Assembly: GCA_023415055.1 (NCBI GenBank)
Contig: JAEZLZ010000006.1
Coordinates: 1-64,000 of the forward strand
Length of the DNA stretch: 64,000 nt
Origin: Bacillota bacterium
GTDB taxonomy: Bacteria; Bacillota; Clostridia; Lachnospirales; Lachnospiraceae
Reading direction: 5' to 3'
The notes beneath the pieces were generated by a model. It saw only the letters and a program-made list of their open reading frames with translations, searched no databases and had not been told where the DNA came from. Numbering within the stretch: position 1 is the stretch's first letter; the number at the start of each line of letters is the position of its first letter. The translations under genes were made by a program, and so were the position numbers. This document shows, in pieces, positions 9,228-18,512 of the stretch.

Positions 9228-9284
9228 TACTAAAAATCAACACCGGTTCATAATATTGCTACCGGCGGCAGTTTGGAGATGAAT

Positions 9285-10682
9285 ATGAGACTGATAAATG
9301 ATATGCTAAAGGACAAAGCGTTTCTCTCGAAAACCTTTGCGATTACTGTTCCAATTGCTTTGCAAAACTTACTAAATAATGTTTTGAATCTGGTTGATAC
9401 GTTGATGATTGGCCGCTTGGGTGAGACAACGGTTGCTGCGGTCGGACTGGCAAATAAAGTATTCTTTGTTTTTTCGTTATTAATGTTCGGAATCTGCAGC
9501 GGTTCCGGGATACTCGCCTCACAATATTATGGTAAGCGGGAATTGGTTAATATACAAAGAGTATTAAAAATGTCATTGATGATTGGAGTAGGAGCCTCTT
9601 TTCTATTTGTCATTCCGGGTGTATTCTTTCCCGAAGTGGTTATGAGAATCTTTACCCCATCACAGGAAACGATTAAAATCGGTGCTGCCTATTTAATTAT
9701 CATAGCCATCAGTTACCCGCTGACAGCGGTAACAAATTGCTATGTGGCGGTGCTACGCAGTATGAATTATGTTAAGCTTCCGGTGGTGATAACATCGATT
9801 GCGATTGTAGTGAATGTGGTATTTAATTATGGCTTAATCTTCGGTAAGTTAGGTATGCCGGAGTTGGGAGTTGCCGGCGCGGCAATAGCAACGCTGCTCG
9901 CACGAGTGGTCGAAGTAAGTGCCTTGTTAATCATCGTATATTCACACAAGGCAGGGGACAGTGGTGTCGGCGATTTTGTACATACAAAATATGTGAAAGC
10001 CAAAGAGAACGGAGTTGCCTTCCTGCACCGTTCCTTTGTAAATAAATACGTCGGAACAGCAGCACCGGTCATCGCCAACGAGTTTATGTGGGGATTGGGT
10101 GTTACCATGTATTCGCTTGTTTATGGGAGAATGGGTGATGCTGCAACAGCAGCAATTACGATTACCGGTACGGTGGAACAGGTTGCTTTAGTATTTTTCT
10201 TTGGAATCTGCAATGCAGCCGCTGTCATTTTAGGCAATGAAATGGGCGCTGATAAGCTGAAGGATGCGGAAAAGCACGCCAAGTATTATATGGTGTTATT
10301 ATTTGGATTATCCTTGATCGGTGTAGCTGTCATTTTAATCGTAAAGGAGCCGGTAATCGGTATCTTTGACATGTCATCGACGGTTAATCAATATATTCGC
10401 TACTGTATTATAGTTTTTGCACTTTATACTCCGATTCGAATGCTTAATTGCTTGATTATCGTGGCAATTCTTCGAAGCGGTGGAGATACGAAGGCAGCGT
10501 TGTTCCTGGATGTCAGCAGTGTCTGGTTGATCGGGATTCCGATGGCAGTGCTTGGCGGACTTGTTCTTCACCTTCCAATCTACTTCGTCTATGCGATGAT
10601 CACGGTGGAGGAGATCTATAAGCTGATCTTCGGCATGCTACGGTACCGTAAGAAGAAATGGTTGAAGAATATTGTTGCATAA
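9285..10682 (+). CDS. MATE-family efflux transporter
   Basis: Cation-coupled multidrug/toxin extrusion protein of the inner membrane. About 465 residues with twelve hydrophobic segments and the MATE hallmarks: N-terminal ALQNLLNNVLNLVDTLMIGRLGE, a GSGILASQYYGK loop, and the mirrored second half with AAAVILGNEMGA. The start at 9285 is preferred because GGAG (9275-9278) lies six bases upstream; a TTG at 9273 and ATG at 9279 are too close to it. Substrate unknown. No obvious terminator before the next gene. Confidence 0.92.
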   Translation: MRLINDMLKDKAFLSKTFAITVPIALQNLLNNVLNLVDTLMIGRLGETTVAAVGLANKVFFVFSLLMFGICSGSGILASQYYGKRELVNIQRVLKMSLMIGVGASFLFVIPGVFFPEVVMRIFTPSQETIKIGAAYLIIIAISYPLTAVTNCYVAVLRSMNYVKLPVVITSIAIVVNVVFNYGLIFGKLGMPELGVAGAAIATLLARVVEVSALLIIVYSHKAGDSGVGDFVHTKYVKAKENGVAFLHRSFVNKYVGTAAPVIANEFMWGLGVTMYSLVYGRMGDAATAAITITGTVEQVALVFFFGICNAAAVILGNEMGADKLKDAEKHAKYYMVLLFGLSLIGVAVILIVKEPVIGIFDMSSTVNQYIRYCIIVFALYTPIRMLNCLIIVAILRSGGDTKAALFLDVSSVWLIGIPMAVLGGLVLHLPIYFVYAMITVEEIYKLIFGMLRYRKKKWLKNIVA

Positions 10683-10856
10683 TAAATCTATTCTGATGTG
10701 GATTATGATGGTAATGAAAAGCAATGACTTATGCAAAATATTTCTTAATATGACACCAAACAGCTCTGATTATCATAAATTATATTGAATGCGATTTAAA
10801 GCATTTGAACTGATGCTGTAATTGGTCAGAAAATATCATGATAAGGAGTGAAACGT

Positions 10857-11327
10857 TTGGCTTATAGAATGAGAAATAATAATTATAATAACAATGTGGA
10901 TCAAAGAGAAAGCAATTATATGGGCGCCAGAGTAAGTGAAGAGATGTGCCATAATAAACAAAAGCATGTACACGAGCTTCAAGGAGCCGTAAAAGTTGCA
11001 GATGAAGATGATCCTCATACCCATCGTTTTTGTACGGTTACAGAAGAAGCGATCCCGATTGGAGAAGGCGAGCATGTGCATGAGGTCTGTTTTAAGACGG
11101 ATTTCTTTGATAATCATTATCATGAATTCAAAGGAAGAACCGGTCCTGCAGTAATCGTCGGGGACAGACATGTTCATTATATTGAATCTGTTACAACCGA
11201 AAATGATGATCATCGTCATGCATTCGAAGCAGCAACCTTAATCAATGATCCGATCAAAAAAGAGCATAAGCATGAATGCTGCGATAATCGCCCGTGGGAT
11301 CATTCGCGCAGAGATATAAATTACTAA
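10857..11327 (+). CDS. YmaF-family His-rich protein
   Basis: About 156 residues, very rich in histidine, arranged as repeated HxH-type pairs (KHVHEL, DPHTHRF, GEHVHEV, NHYHEF, RHVHYI, DHRHAF, KEHKHEC). This matches the YmaF family of Bacillus/Clostridia, whose function is unknown. The even spacing of the His pairs suggests a beta-repeat fold that may bind metal; that is inference. Start is TTG at 10857 with AAGGAG at 10843-10848; the GTG at 10848 overlaps that site. It stands alone, with a strong terminator behind. Confidence 0.8.
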   Translation: MAYRMRNNNYNNNVDQRESNYMGARVSEEMCHNKQKHVHELQGAVKVADEDDPHTHRFCTVTEEAIPIGEGEHVHEVCFKTDFFDNHYHEFKGRTGPAVIVGDRHVHYIESVTTENDDHRHAFEAATLINDPIKKEHKHECCDNRPWDHSRRDINY

Positions 11328-11390
11328 TACTTCAAGGATATTTTCAAAATAAGTGACATGTCAGAGTGTTATCAAAGTACATGGTTAAGT

Positions 11391-11441
11391 AAAAGGGAAG
11401 AATAATATGCATTTCATAATGCACGATTATTCTTCCTTTTT
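11391..11441. terminator. bidirectional terminator after the YmaF gene
   Basis: GGAAGAATAAT (11396-11406) pairs with ATTATTCTTCC (11426-11436), with an inner GCAT/ATGC. AAAA precedes and TTTTT follows, so it could work on both strands. Confidence 0.85.
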
Positions 11442-11637
11442 ACTAGTAATTCGTTTTGTGGCAAGATCTTTTTTATTAATATCAAGATTAATAGGGTATA
11501 ATATAGAAGGTGTTGCTGTTCGCACCCCAATCAAACTCAATCTGCTATATTTTAGATCGCGATGTGAACATTAACGGTTTTGGAACTTGTTTCCTCAATT
11601 TGAGAAAAAACTTGTAGCATATTGGTTATAATAATGG

Positions 11638-11643
11638 TATAAT
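11638..11643 (+). promoter_or_regulatory. extended -10 promoter of pnp
   Basis: TATAAT with TGG directly upstream (extended -10). A second TATAAT lies at 11627-11632. No good -35 at 17 bases. A start near 11650 would put the first stem of the leader at the 5' end of the RNA. Confidence 0.55.
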
Positions 11644-11650
11644 AATGAAG

Positions 11651-11748
11651 TTAGAGTGGCGGGAGGACATCCCGAGACTTCTGAAAAGGTTATCGAAATC
11701 ATAGGTGATCGGTAGGTTTTTCAGTTGTTTCGGTACCTCCGACTCTAA
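11651..11748 (+). ncRNA. structured pnp 5' leader (candidate cis-regulator)
   Basis: P1: TTAGAGT (11651-11657) with ACTCTAA (11742-11748). P2: CGGG/CCCG (11660-11663/11671-11674). P3: CTGAAAA (11681-11687) with TTTTCAG (11718-11724). P4 inside P3: TATCG (11691-11695) with CGGTA (11710-11714), plus ATC/GAT. An alternative pairing joins GGAGG (11662-11666) with CCTCC (11736-11740). The closed fold ends 31 bases before the pnp start. Polynucleotide phosphorylase regulates its own leader in enterobacteria; whether this leader does so is inference. Confidence 0.6.
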
Positions 11749-11779
11749 TATTTATTTAATTAGAAAAGGAGATTAATCT

Positions 11780-13867
11780 ATGTACAAAAGTTATTCAATG
11801 GATTTAGCAGGCAGAACACTTACCGTAGATGTCGGCAGAGTTGCTGCTCAGGCAAATGGTGCTGCTTTGATGCATTATGGTGATACGGTTGTATTATCCA
11901 CAGCAACTGCATCTGATAAGCCGAGAGAGGGAATCGATTTCTTCCCCTTGAGTGTAGAATATGAAGAGAAATTATATGCAGTAGGCAAGATTCCCGGTGG
12001 TTTTATTAAGAGAGAGGGTAAGGCTTCCGAGAATGCGATTCTTACCTCCCGCGTAATTGACCGCCCGATGAGACCTTTATTTCCGAAGGATTATAGAAAT
12101 GATGTTACACTGAACAATTTGGTTCTTTGCGTTGACCAGGATTGTTCGCCGGAGGTTACTGCGATGATAGGTTCTGCAATTGCAACCTGTATCTCAGATA
12201 TTCCTTTTGACGGACCGACCGCATCTACTATGGTTGGCATGGTTGATGATGAATTTGTATTTAACCCTACCTCGACTCAGAGAGAGAAATCAACTCTTGC
12301 CCTTACCGTTGCATCTACCAAGGATAAGGTTATCATGATTGAGGCCGGTGCCAATGAGATACCGGAAGCTAAGATGATTGAAGCTATCTTCGCAGCACAT
12401 GAGCTGAACCAGAAGATCATTGCTTTCATCGATACCATCGTTGCAGAGGTTGGTAAGCCGAAGCATGATTATATCGTTTGTGACACTCCCGTAGATCTTT
12501 ACGAAGATATGGTGAATTTCATCACTCCCGAGGCAATGGAAGTCGCAGTATTTACAGATGAGAAGCAGGTAAGAGAAGCAAATATCAGAGAAATCACTGA
12601 GAAATTAGTTGCACGTTATGAGGAAACTCATCCGGAATGGCTTCCATTACTTGGTGAAGCAATCTATAAATTTGAGAAAAAAACCGTTCGTAAGATGATC
12701 TTAAAGGATCAGAAGCGTCCGGATGGAAGAAAAATCACCGAGATCAGAAGACTTGCAGCTGAGGTTGATGTATTACCCAGAACTCATGGTTCCGGTATGT
12801 TTACTCGTGGTCAGACTCAAGTACTTACCATAACTACCTTAGGTGCTCTTGCTGAGACCCAGAGATTGGACGGTATCGACGAGAATGAGACCGGTAAGAG
12901 ATATATGCATCACTACAATTTCCCCTCCTATTCTGTAGGTGAGACAAAACCCTCCAGAGGTCCGGGAAGACGTGAAATCGGTCACGGTGCATTAGCTGAG
13001 AGAGCTTTAGTTCCGGTACTTCCCAGTGAAGAAGAGTTCCCTTATGCAATCCGTACTGTATCCGAGGTATTAGAAAGCAATGGTTCTACCTCACAGGGTA
13101 GTATCTGTGCTTCTACCTTATCCTTGATGGCAGCCGGTGTTCCTATTAAAGCAATGGTAGCTGGTATCTCCGTTGGTTTAGTAACCGGAGAGAGCGATGA
13201 TGACTATATTATTTTAACTGATATTCAGGGACTTGAGGATTTCTTTGGTGATATGGACTTTAAGGTTGCAGGTACTCATAAGGGTATTACCGCTATTCAG
13301 ATGGATATTAAGATCCATGGCTTAACCAGAGAGATTATCGAGAAAGCAATCTATAGAACCAAAGAAGCAAGAACTTATATCTTGGATGATGTTATGGCAC
13401 CGGTTATCGCTGAGCCCAGACCGGAGGTTGGTCCTTACTCACCGAAGATCGTTCAGATTAAGATCGATCCTTCTAAGATCGGTGAGGTTGTTGGTCAGAG
13501 AGGTAAGACCATCAATGCAATTATTGATCAGACCGGTGTTAAAATCGATATTACCGATGACGGTGCAGTATCTGTATGCGGTGTTGATAAAGACAGCATA
13601 CAGAAGGCATTGGATATCATTAAGATGATTGTAACCGAGTTTGAAGAAGGACAGCAGTATACCGGTAAGGTCGTAAGCATTAAGGACTTCGGTGCATTCA
13701 TCGAGTTTGCTCCCGGTAAGGAAGGTATGGTTCATATCTCTAAGATCGCGAAGCACAGAGTTGAGCATGTAGAGGATGTCCTTACCTTAGGCGATGTCGT
13801 TAAGGTTGTATGCCTTGGACAGGACAAGATGGGAAGAATCAGCTTCAGTATCAAAGATGCTCAGTAG
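11780..13867 (+). CDS. pnp: polyribonucleotide nucleotidyltransferase (PNPase)
   Basis: PNPase degrades RNA 3' to 5' by phosphorolysis and can add nucleotide tails. The 695-residue protein has two RNase PH-like domains (first with GRTLTVDVGRVAAQANGA, second with RTHGSGMFTRGQTQ), an all-alpha linker, a KH domain with VGQRGKTINAI (about 570-585) and a C-terminal S1 domain (YTGKVVSIKDFGAFIEF, GMVHISKI). AAAAGGAG precedes the ATG. A structured leader and a very strong hairpin flank it, so it is monocistronic. Confidence 0.98.
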   Translation: MYKSYSMDLAGRTLTVDVGRVAAQANGAALMHYGDTVVLSTATASDKPREGIDFFPLSVEYEEKLYAVGKIPGGFIKREGKASENAILTSRVIDRPMRPLFPKDYRNDVTLNNLVLCVDQDCSPEVTAMIGSAIATCISDIPFDGPTASTMVGMVDDEFVFNPTSTQREKSTLALTVASTKDKVIMIEAGANEIPEAKMIEAIFAAHELNQKIIAFIDTIVAEVGKPKHDYIVCDTPVDLYEDMVNFITPEAMEVAVFTDEKQVREANIREITEKLVARYEETHPEWLPLLGEAIYKFEKKTVRKMILKDQKRPDGRKITEIRRLAAEVDVLPRTHGSGMFTRGQTQVLTITTLGALAETQRLDGIDENETGKRYMHHYNFPSYSVGETKPSRGPGRREIGHGALAERALVPVLPSEEEFPYAIRTVSEVLESNGSTSQGSICASTLSLMAAGVPIKAMVAGISVGLVTGESDDDYIILTDIQGLEDFFGDMDFKVAGTHKGITAIQMDIKIHGLTREIIEKAIYRTKEARTYILDDVMAPVIAEPRPEVGPYSPKIVQIKIDPSKIGEVVGQRGKTINAIIDQTGVKIDITDDGAVSVCGVDKDSIQKALDIIKMIVTEFEEGQQYTGKVVSIKDFGAFIEFAPGKEGMVHISKIAKHRVEHVEDVLTLGDVVKVVCLGQDKMGRISFSIKDAQ

Positions 13868-13960
13868 GGATTTGTAACAGAAAAAGATAGGTTTGATTGG
13901 CTGATGCCGGGGTAGATACAAGCACCCATATGTAGTTTTGGATTCAGTACATTGAGATAG

Positions 13961-14016
13961 AAGGTCCGCAAGGGATCAACATGTGAAGTGATACATGTTG
14001 ATCCCTTGCGGACCTT
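13961..14016. terminator. 24-bp perfect hairpin after pnp
   Basis: 13961-13984 is the exact reverse complement of 13993-14016 with an 8-base loop; the outer end reads AAGGTCCGC. Only a short T-rich stretch follows (CCTTTAG). It is a likely 3' end or RNA stabiliser for pnp, longer than needed for termination. Confidence 0.7.
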
Positions 14017-14456
14017 TAGCTTTGCTGTTCTGCATACGAGATACATTTATGAGTACTTATATCTGCTCCGGCATTTGTCCTTTAACATAAGTTTATGTAC
14101 AATAATCCCTGCTGTCAGACAAATGGACTGTTGAAGAAAGTTGATTTATGAGGAGAAATTAATATAATTGAAAAAGGGTATAACGATATAGATAAGCACA
14201 AACTAGAATAAATTGATATGGATATTATTTTTTGATCAGGACTTAGGTAAGAACATAAGTTAGAATATGAGTAGGAATTATTATTAAAACCTAAGTAAGG
14301 ATACAAGCAAGATCCAAAACAATACATGAACATAAATTAGAACAGGAAAAAGACACTAAGAATGGTTGCCAGAGCGGATTTAATTTAGGAAAGGTATGTT
14401 TTGTCACCTGTTGCAGTTGAAGTCGGATACTAAGTGTTTTTTAATCTTCCCTTAAC
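14017..14456. other. 440-base AT-rich gap before the TraB gene
   Basis: No gene supported on either strand; the reading frames here are short and lack ribosome binding sites. Several imperfect repeats of a taagtaag/aacataagttaga type give it a low-complexity look. Confidence 0.6.
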
Positions 14457-14485
14457 TTGACTTTGATGGTTAGGAATATTATGAT
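14457..14485 (+). promoter_or_regulatory. promoter of the TraB/GumN gene
   Basis: TTGACT (14457-14462), 17-base spacer, TATGAT (14480-14485). The leader to the ATG at 14580 would be about 88 bases. Confidence 0.65.
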
Positions 14486-14579
14486 TAGTATTGTGAAATT
14501 ATTACAACGACGGGTAGATAAGGAAACGCTGCCAGGCTATGTAATAACGGATGAAAAGTATATTAGGAAGGATGAAACT

Positions 14580-16031
14580 ATGAAAAAACGATTATTATCT
14601 TTATTGCTGGTGCTGTTCCTTGTTATCACTCTGATACCGAATGAACAGGCATTGGCTGCAACATCGAAGGCACAGACGGGCGAGGAGCTGCAGACACTTG
14701 CAAATGCTCAGCCGTATAGTGACTGGGCATATCGGGACCTGATTGTGGCACAGAGCTATGGACTGTTTCCGGACACCTGGTTTACAAAGGATATGACTGC
14801 ACCTATTTCAAAAGGCGGTTTATCCATACTGATTGCCGGTTTCAGAAACAAGATGCTGAATACAAAGAATGTTCAATCCGTGAAGGAATCGCCGGAAAGT
14901 TATACAAAAAGCCTAACGGTAGAAGAGGTTATCAATCAGCTGTATCAATCAGCTGCTTCTTATACCCTTACCAAGGATCTTGCTCTTAAGAATACCAAGG
15001 CTGTTACCTTCATGAAGGACAACGGAATTTATACCGGCAAGAACGGTGAGCTTTCTTTGAAGCAACCTTGTTCCATTGAGCAGGCTTGTGTTATTGCAAC
15101 CAGATTTGTAACCTGTATCTATGATAAGCTGGAGGCTAGTGCAAAAGGCTTTTTCTGGGAAGCAAAGGCGAACGGCAATACTGTTTATATGCTTGGTTCC
15201 ATTCATCTTGCATCGACAGATATCTATCCTCTAAGTGATAAGCTGTTGGATACATATCACAGCGCAGATGCTTTAGCGGTAGAGGTTAACCTGTTTGATC
15301 AGGCCGGTGCCTTAGGCCTTGTAAACAGAGCCTTCTATACCGACGGAACCACCTTAAAGGATCATGTATCCAAGGAGACCTATGATAAAGTAATTGCTCT
15401 GGGGGCAAGCTTTGGTTATCCGGAGTCACAGATGGCTATGCTAAAGCCTTGGTATATTTATATTTCCTTCTATTCCATGACCATGACCGATTCTGGTACA
15501 GCCACGGAGGCAGCTACCAGTGCTAATCTTGGTATTGATATGAATTTCTTAACGGATGCCTATCTTAGTGGCAAGCCGATACTTGAAGTAGAAGGTTACA
15601 AGGGACAGGGAGATATGCTGGAGAGCTTTTCCGACGAGCTTGGTGAATATCTGGTGAATGAGACGATCGATTCTCTGAATAAAACCGTACAGGGAACAGA
15701 CAACAGCAATTCTGACAGCCTTGACCAGATGCTGGAACTATGGCGTACCGGAGATGCAGAAAGCTTTAAGCAATATACCAGCTTCGATTATGAGTACAAG
15801 GATATGATCAGCGATGATACCACTGCGGCAGAGCAGAAGGTATTAACCGAGTTTTATGATAAGCTTTTTATCATTCGTAATAAAACGATGGCTGCTTACA
15901 TTGAATCACTTCTGAAGGCAGAGGGTGGACACACTTATTATGTGATTGTCGGAGCAGGTCATTATCTTGGGGATGATAATATTATTGATATTCTGTCCGA
16001 TAAGGGTTATGTAATCACACAGATAAAATAG
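14580..16031 (+). CDS. secreted TraB/GumN-family protein
   Basis: About 483 residues. Starts MKKRLLSLLLVLFLVITLIP with a signal peptide ending near EQALAA. Residues 30-150 resemble an S-layer-homology-like region (PYSDWAYRDLIVAQSYGLFP). The rest is a TraB/PrgY/GumN domain: FFWEAKANGNTVYMLGSIHLA, a following AVEVN, GIDMNF, and a C-terminal VIVGAGHYLGDDNI. Some relatives are Tiki-like metal-dependent proteases, via conserved GxxH, Glu and GxxH motifs; both GSIH and GAGH are present. The start at 14580 is chosen for AGGAAGG upstream and the signal peptide; an in-frame TTG at 14457 is the -35 box. Substrate unknown. Confidence 0.85.
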   Translation: MKKRLLSLLLVLFLVITLIPNEQALAATSKAQTGEELQTLANAQPYSDWAYRDLIVAQSYGLFPDTWFTKDMTAPISKGGLSILIAGFRNKMLNTKNVQSVKESPESYTKSLTVEEVINQLYQSAASYTLTKDLALKNTKAVTFMKDNGIYTGKNGELSLKQPCSIEQACVIATRFVTCIYDKLEASAKGFFWEAKANGNTVYMLGSIHLASTDIYPLSDKLLDTYHSADALAVEVNLFDQAGALGLVNRAFYTDGTTLKDHVSKETYDKVIALGASFGYPESQMAMLKPWYIYISFYSMTMTDSGTATEAATSANLGIDMNFLTDAYLSGKPILEVEGYKGQGDMLESFSDELGEYLVNETIDSLNKTVQGTDNSNSDSLDQMLELWRTGDAESFKQYTSFDYEYKDMISDDTTAAEQKVLTEFYDKLFIIRNKTMAAYIESLLKAEGGHTYYVIVGAGHYLGDDNIIDILSDKGYVITQIK

Positions 16032-16371
16032 TATTTTCATTCGTGTTGTGAATGGAATCCCGGTAACCGGGAATATAATAAGGTGATGTGGTAATACATC
16101 GCTTTCATTCTGAGAATTTTGCAGTGTTTGAAAGGATGATTACAACAGCACCTTATTTCTTTTATCGCCGTTGTAAATAATAAGGGAATATGATAGAATC
16201 ATATTAATAAGACCGACATACTGACATTACACATACTTGCTACGCAAAGAAGAAAAGCTGTAAAACTTAATACGGAATTATGTTATGTCTGATTAACAAA
16301 TAGTAGGAATTAGGTTTGTATATGGTGCTCGCTGTGTGGTTAAATAACATTAAGAATAGGAAGGGACCTAT
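16032..16371. other. 340-base gap between the TraB gene and the M16 protease
   Basis: No gene seen. Two small hairpins: TCCCGG-TAA-CCGGGA at 16058-16072, a possible 3' end for the upstream gene though without T-tract, and AATATGAT-aga-ATCATATT at 16187-16205. The rest is AT-rich. Confidence 0.6.
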
Positions 16372-17628
16372 ATGACGAAGATTAATCAGCTATCCAACAA
16401 GGTTACAGTCGTAACAGAAGTATTACCATATTTGCAAAGTGCATCCTTAGGTATTTGGATAAGAGCAGGCTCATCTGACGAAAATGAGAGCAATAACGGT
16501 ATTGCACATATTATTGAACATATGCTTTTTAAAGGAACAAAAAACCGCAGTGCGAAGCAGATTGCAGATGAAATGGCTCGAATCGGCGGAAATATGAATG
16601 CATTTACCAGTAAGGAATGCACCTCATATTATGCTACAACTCTAAGTGAACATTTACCGATTGCAATTGATATTATCTCAGATATGCTTACTAATTCATT
16701 GATTGATGACAGAGCCCTCAAGAAGGAGAAAGGTGTTATCATTGAAGAAATAGATATGTATGATGACTCTCCAGAGGATTTGGTACATGAGATGCTGCAG
16801 CAGAGAATATGGAAGGATCATCCCCTGGGTTATATGATCTCGGGTACGAAGAAGATAGTACGCAGCGTAACAAGAGAACAGATACTGGATTTTATGGATA
16901 CTTATTATGTCGGCGAGAATATGATTATTTCGGTGGCAGGGCATTTTAATGAGGATGAGATCATAAGTTTATTAGAAGAGAAATTTGGTTCAATAAAAGC
17001 AGAAAGCTCAAAGGCAAATAAGGAAAGAAGCATGCCGGAATATAACCGTGTCCAATGTAAGCGACATAAGGATATCGAACAGCTTCATTGTAATATTGCA
17101 TTTGACTGTATATCCTATCTTTCCGAAGACAGATATGTGCTGTCCGTATTGAACTCGATTCTCGGCGGTAGTGTTAATTCCCGTTTGTTCCAGAAGATCA
17201 GAGAGAACAGCGGATTAACTTATTCGATATACTCCTATGGCAGTTCCTACCGGGATACGGGACTCTTTCATATCTATGCAGCGATGAACCCATCACAGAC
17301 ACCGGTTGTGATTAAGAAGATCTATCAGATTTTGGCTGATATTAAAAAGAAGGGTGTGACGGCGGAGGAACTTTCCATGACCAAGGAGCAAATCAAGACA
17401 GAACTGATTCTGGGTAACGAAAGTGCCAAGAGCCGGATGAACTCGAACGGAAAAGCATTACTCAACCGTGGTAGGTTAATGCCGATAGATGAACTGATTG
17501 AAGGAATTAATCGGGTCAGTAGAACTAAAATTATTGATTTTGCCAATCAATATTTGAATCCGGTTACAGCATCGGTCTCCTTAGTGGGAAACCTAAAGGA
17601 TGTAGATAAAAAAATTTTAGAGTATTAG
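16372..17628 (+). CDS. M16-family zinc peptidase (MlpA/YmxG-like)
   Basis: Zinc metalloprotease of the pitrilysin/processing-peptidase family. 418 residues. The inverted zinc motif HxxEH is at residues 46-50 (H46, E49, H50, followed by MLFKGT), with the distal glutamate expected in the IIEEIDMYDDSPEDL region. The second half carries the family GLTYSIYSYGSSYRDTGLF block. In Bacillus subtilis the related mlpA lies between pnp and tepA, and this gene occupies the same stretch. AGGAAGGGA precedes the ATG. Confidence 0.9.
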   Translation: MTKINQLSNKVTVVTEVLPYLQSASLGIWIRAGSSDENESNNGIAHIIEHMLFKGTKNRSAKQIADEMARIGGNMNAFTSKECTSYYATTLSEHLPIAIDIISDMLTNSLIDDRALKKEKGVIIEEIDMYDDSPEDLVHEMLQQRIWKDHPLGYMISGTKKIVRSVTREQILDFMDTYYVGENMIISVAGHFNEDEIISLLEEKFGSIKAESSKANKERSMPEYNRVQCKRHKDIEQLHCNIAFDCISYLSEDRYVLSVLNSILGGSVNSRLFQKIRENSGLTYSIYSYGSSYRDTGLFHIYAAMNPSQTPVVIKKIYQILADIKKKGVTAEELSMTKEQIKTELILGNESAKSRMNSNGKALLNRGRLMPIDELIEGINRVSRTKIIDFANQYLNPVTASVSLVGNLKDVDKKILEY

Positions 17629-17660
17629 TCATAAAAATTATATCATTGGGAGGTAGTAGA

Positions 17661-18344
17661 ATGAGGTATGAAATCGTTGGTGAGCCATTACCTGTAGTTA
17701 CCTGCTATGTTAACTCGGGTGAGACGCTGATCACGGAACGCGGCTCTATGAGTTGGATGAGTCCGAATATGAAGATGGAGACATCAACCAATGGCGGAAT
17801 AGGAAAAGCACTCGGAAGAATGTTCTCCGGTGATTCTTTGTTTCAGAACCGATACACGGCGATAGGTGCGGAGGGTATGATTGCTTTTGCCTCCAGCTTT
17901 CCAGGATCTATCCGGGCACTGGAAATAGGTCCCGGTAACAATATGATCGTTCAAAAATCCTCATTCTTAACATCGGAAGCAGGTGTTGAATTATCACTGC
18001 ATTTTCAGAAGAAGCTTGGTGCCGGGTTATTCGGCGGTGAGGGATTTATCATGCAGCGACTTTCCGGCAGAGGAATCGCATTCATCGAGATCGATGGATA
18101 TGCAGTCGAATATACCCTTCAGCCCGGACAACAGATGGTTATTGATACAGGATATCTGGCGGCGATGACGGAGAGTTGCACGATGGAGATCCATACAGTA
18201 CCTGGATTAAAGAATATGTTCTTTGGCGGGGAAGGTGTCTTCAACACGGTGGTAACCGGACCCGGCAGGATTATTCTTCAGACGATGCCGGTAATCAGCG
18301 TTGCCAATACGCTCATTCCGTTTTTACCTACCGGAAATAAATAA
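17661..18344 (+). CDS. AIM24/TIGR00266-family protein
   Basis: About 227 residues with the TIGR00266/AIM24 beta-rich pattern: MRYEIVGEPLPVVTCYVNSGETLI, a RGSMSWM motif, KALGRMFSGDSLFQNRYTA, and Gly-rich closing strands (GRGIAFIEIDGYAVEY, TVPGLKNMFFGGEGVF). Function of bacterial members is not established. ATG at 17661 is preferred because GGGAGG (17648-17653) lies seven bases upstream. It follows the M16 gene by 32 bases, so they are likely co-transcribed. Confidence 0.87.
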   Translation: MRYEIVGEPLPVVTCYVNSGETLITERGSMSWMSPNMKMETSTNGGIGKALGRMFSGDSLFQNRYTAIGAEGMIAFASSFPGSIRALEIGPGNNMIVQKSSFLTSEAGVELSLHFQKKLGAGLFGGEGFIMQRLSGRGIAFIEIDGYAVEYTLQPGQQMVIDTGYLAAMTESCTMEIHTVPGLKNMFFGGEGVFNTVVTGPGRIILQTMPVISVANTLIPFLPTGNK

Positions 18345-18349
18345 AATAT

Positions 18350-18399
18350 GAGGATAGGAGATCCGAAGTCTTACAATAGCGGATTTTCTATCCTCTTTA
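18350..18399 (+). terminator. terminator after the AIM24-family gene
   Basis: GAGGATAG (18350-18357) pairs with CTATCCTC (18388-18395); ATCCG/CGGAT pair inside; TTTATT follows. Confidence 0.75.
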
Positions 18400-18402
18400 T
18401 TC

Positions 18403-18473
18403 GTGACAATTGAAAGTTCGCGAAGCGTGCTTTCTAACGTTTTATGGACGAGGAAATTTCGTCCTATGAAATA
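18403..18473. repeat. dispersed palindrome, copy A
   Basis: Hairpin 1 is GAAAGTTCGCGAAGCGTGCTTTC (in parts: GAAAG, TTCGC, GAA, GCGTG, CTTTC) and hairpin 2 is a CATAGGA-type arm around AAATTTC ending GTCCTATGAAAT. Preceded by GTGACAATT. Same layout as copy B near thrS. Confidence 0.75.
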
Positions 18474-18512
18474 CATGTGAAATGGTTTAATATATCTGTG
18501 GTAACTCACGGA

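Noticed and set aside
14115..14333. 72-codon minus-strand frame in the gap before the TraB gene
   Set aside because: Low-complexity Tyr/Ser/Asn composition from AT-rich repeats, no ribosome binding site, no family.
14457..14579. N-terminal extension of the TraB gene from TTG 14457
   Set aside because: The TTG is the -35 box; ATG 14580 has the ribosome binding site and begins a signal peptide.
16058..16072. TCCCGG-TAA-CCGGGA as terminator of the TraB gene
   Set aside because: Short stem, no T-tract; kept only as a note in the gap entry.
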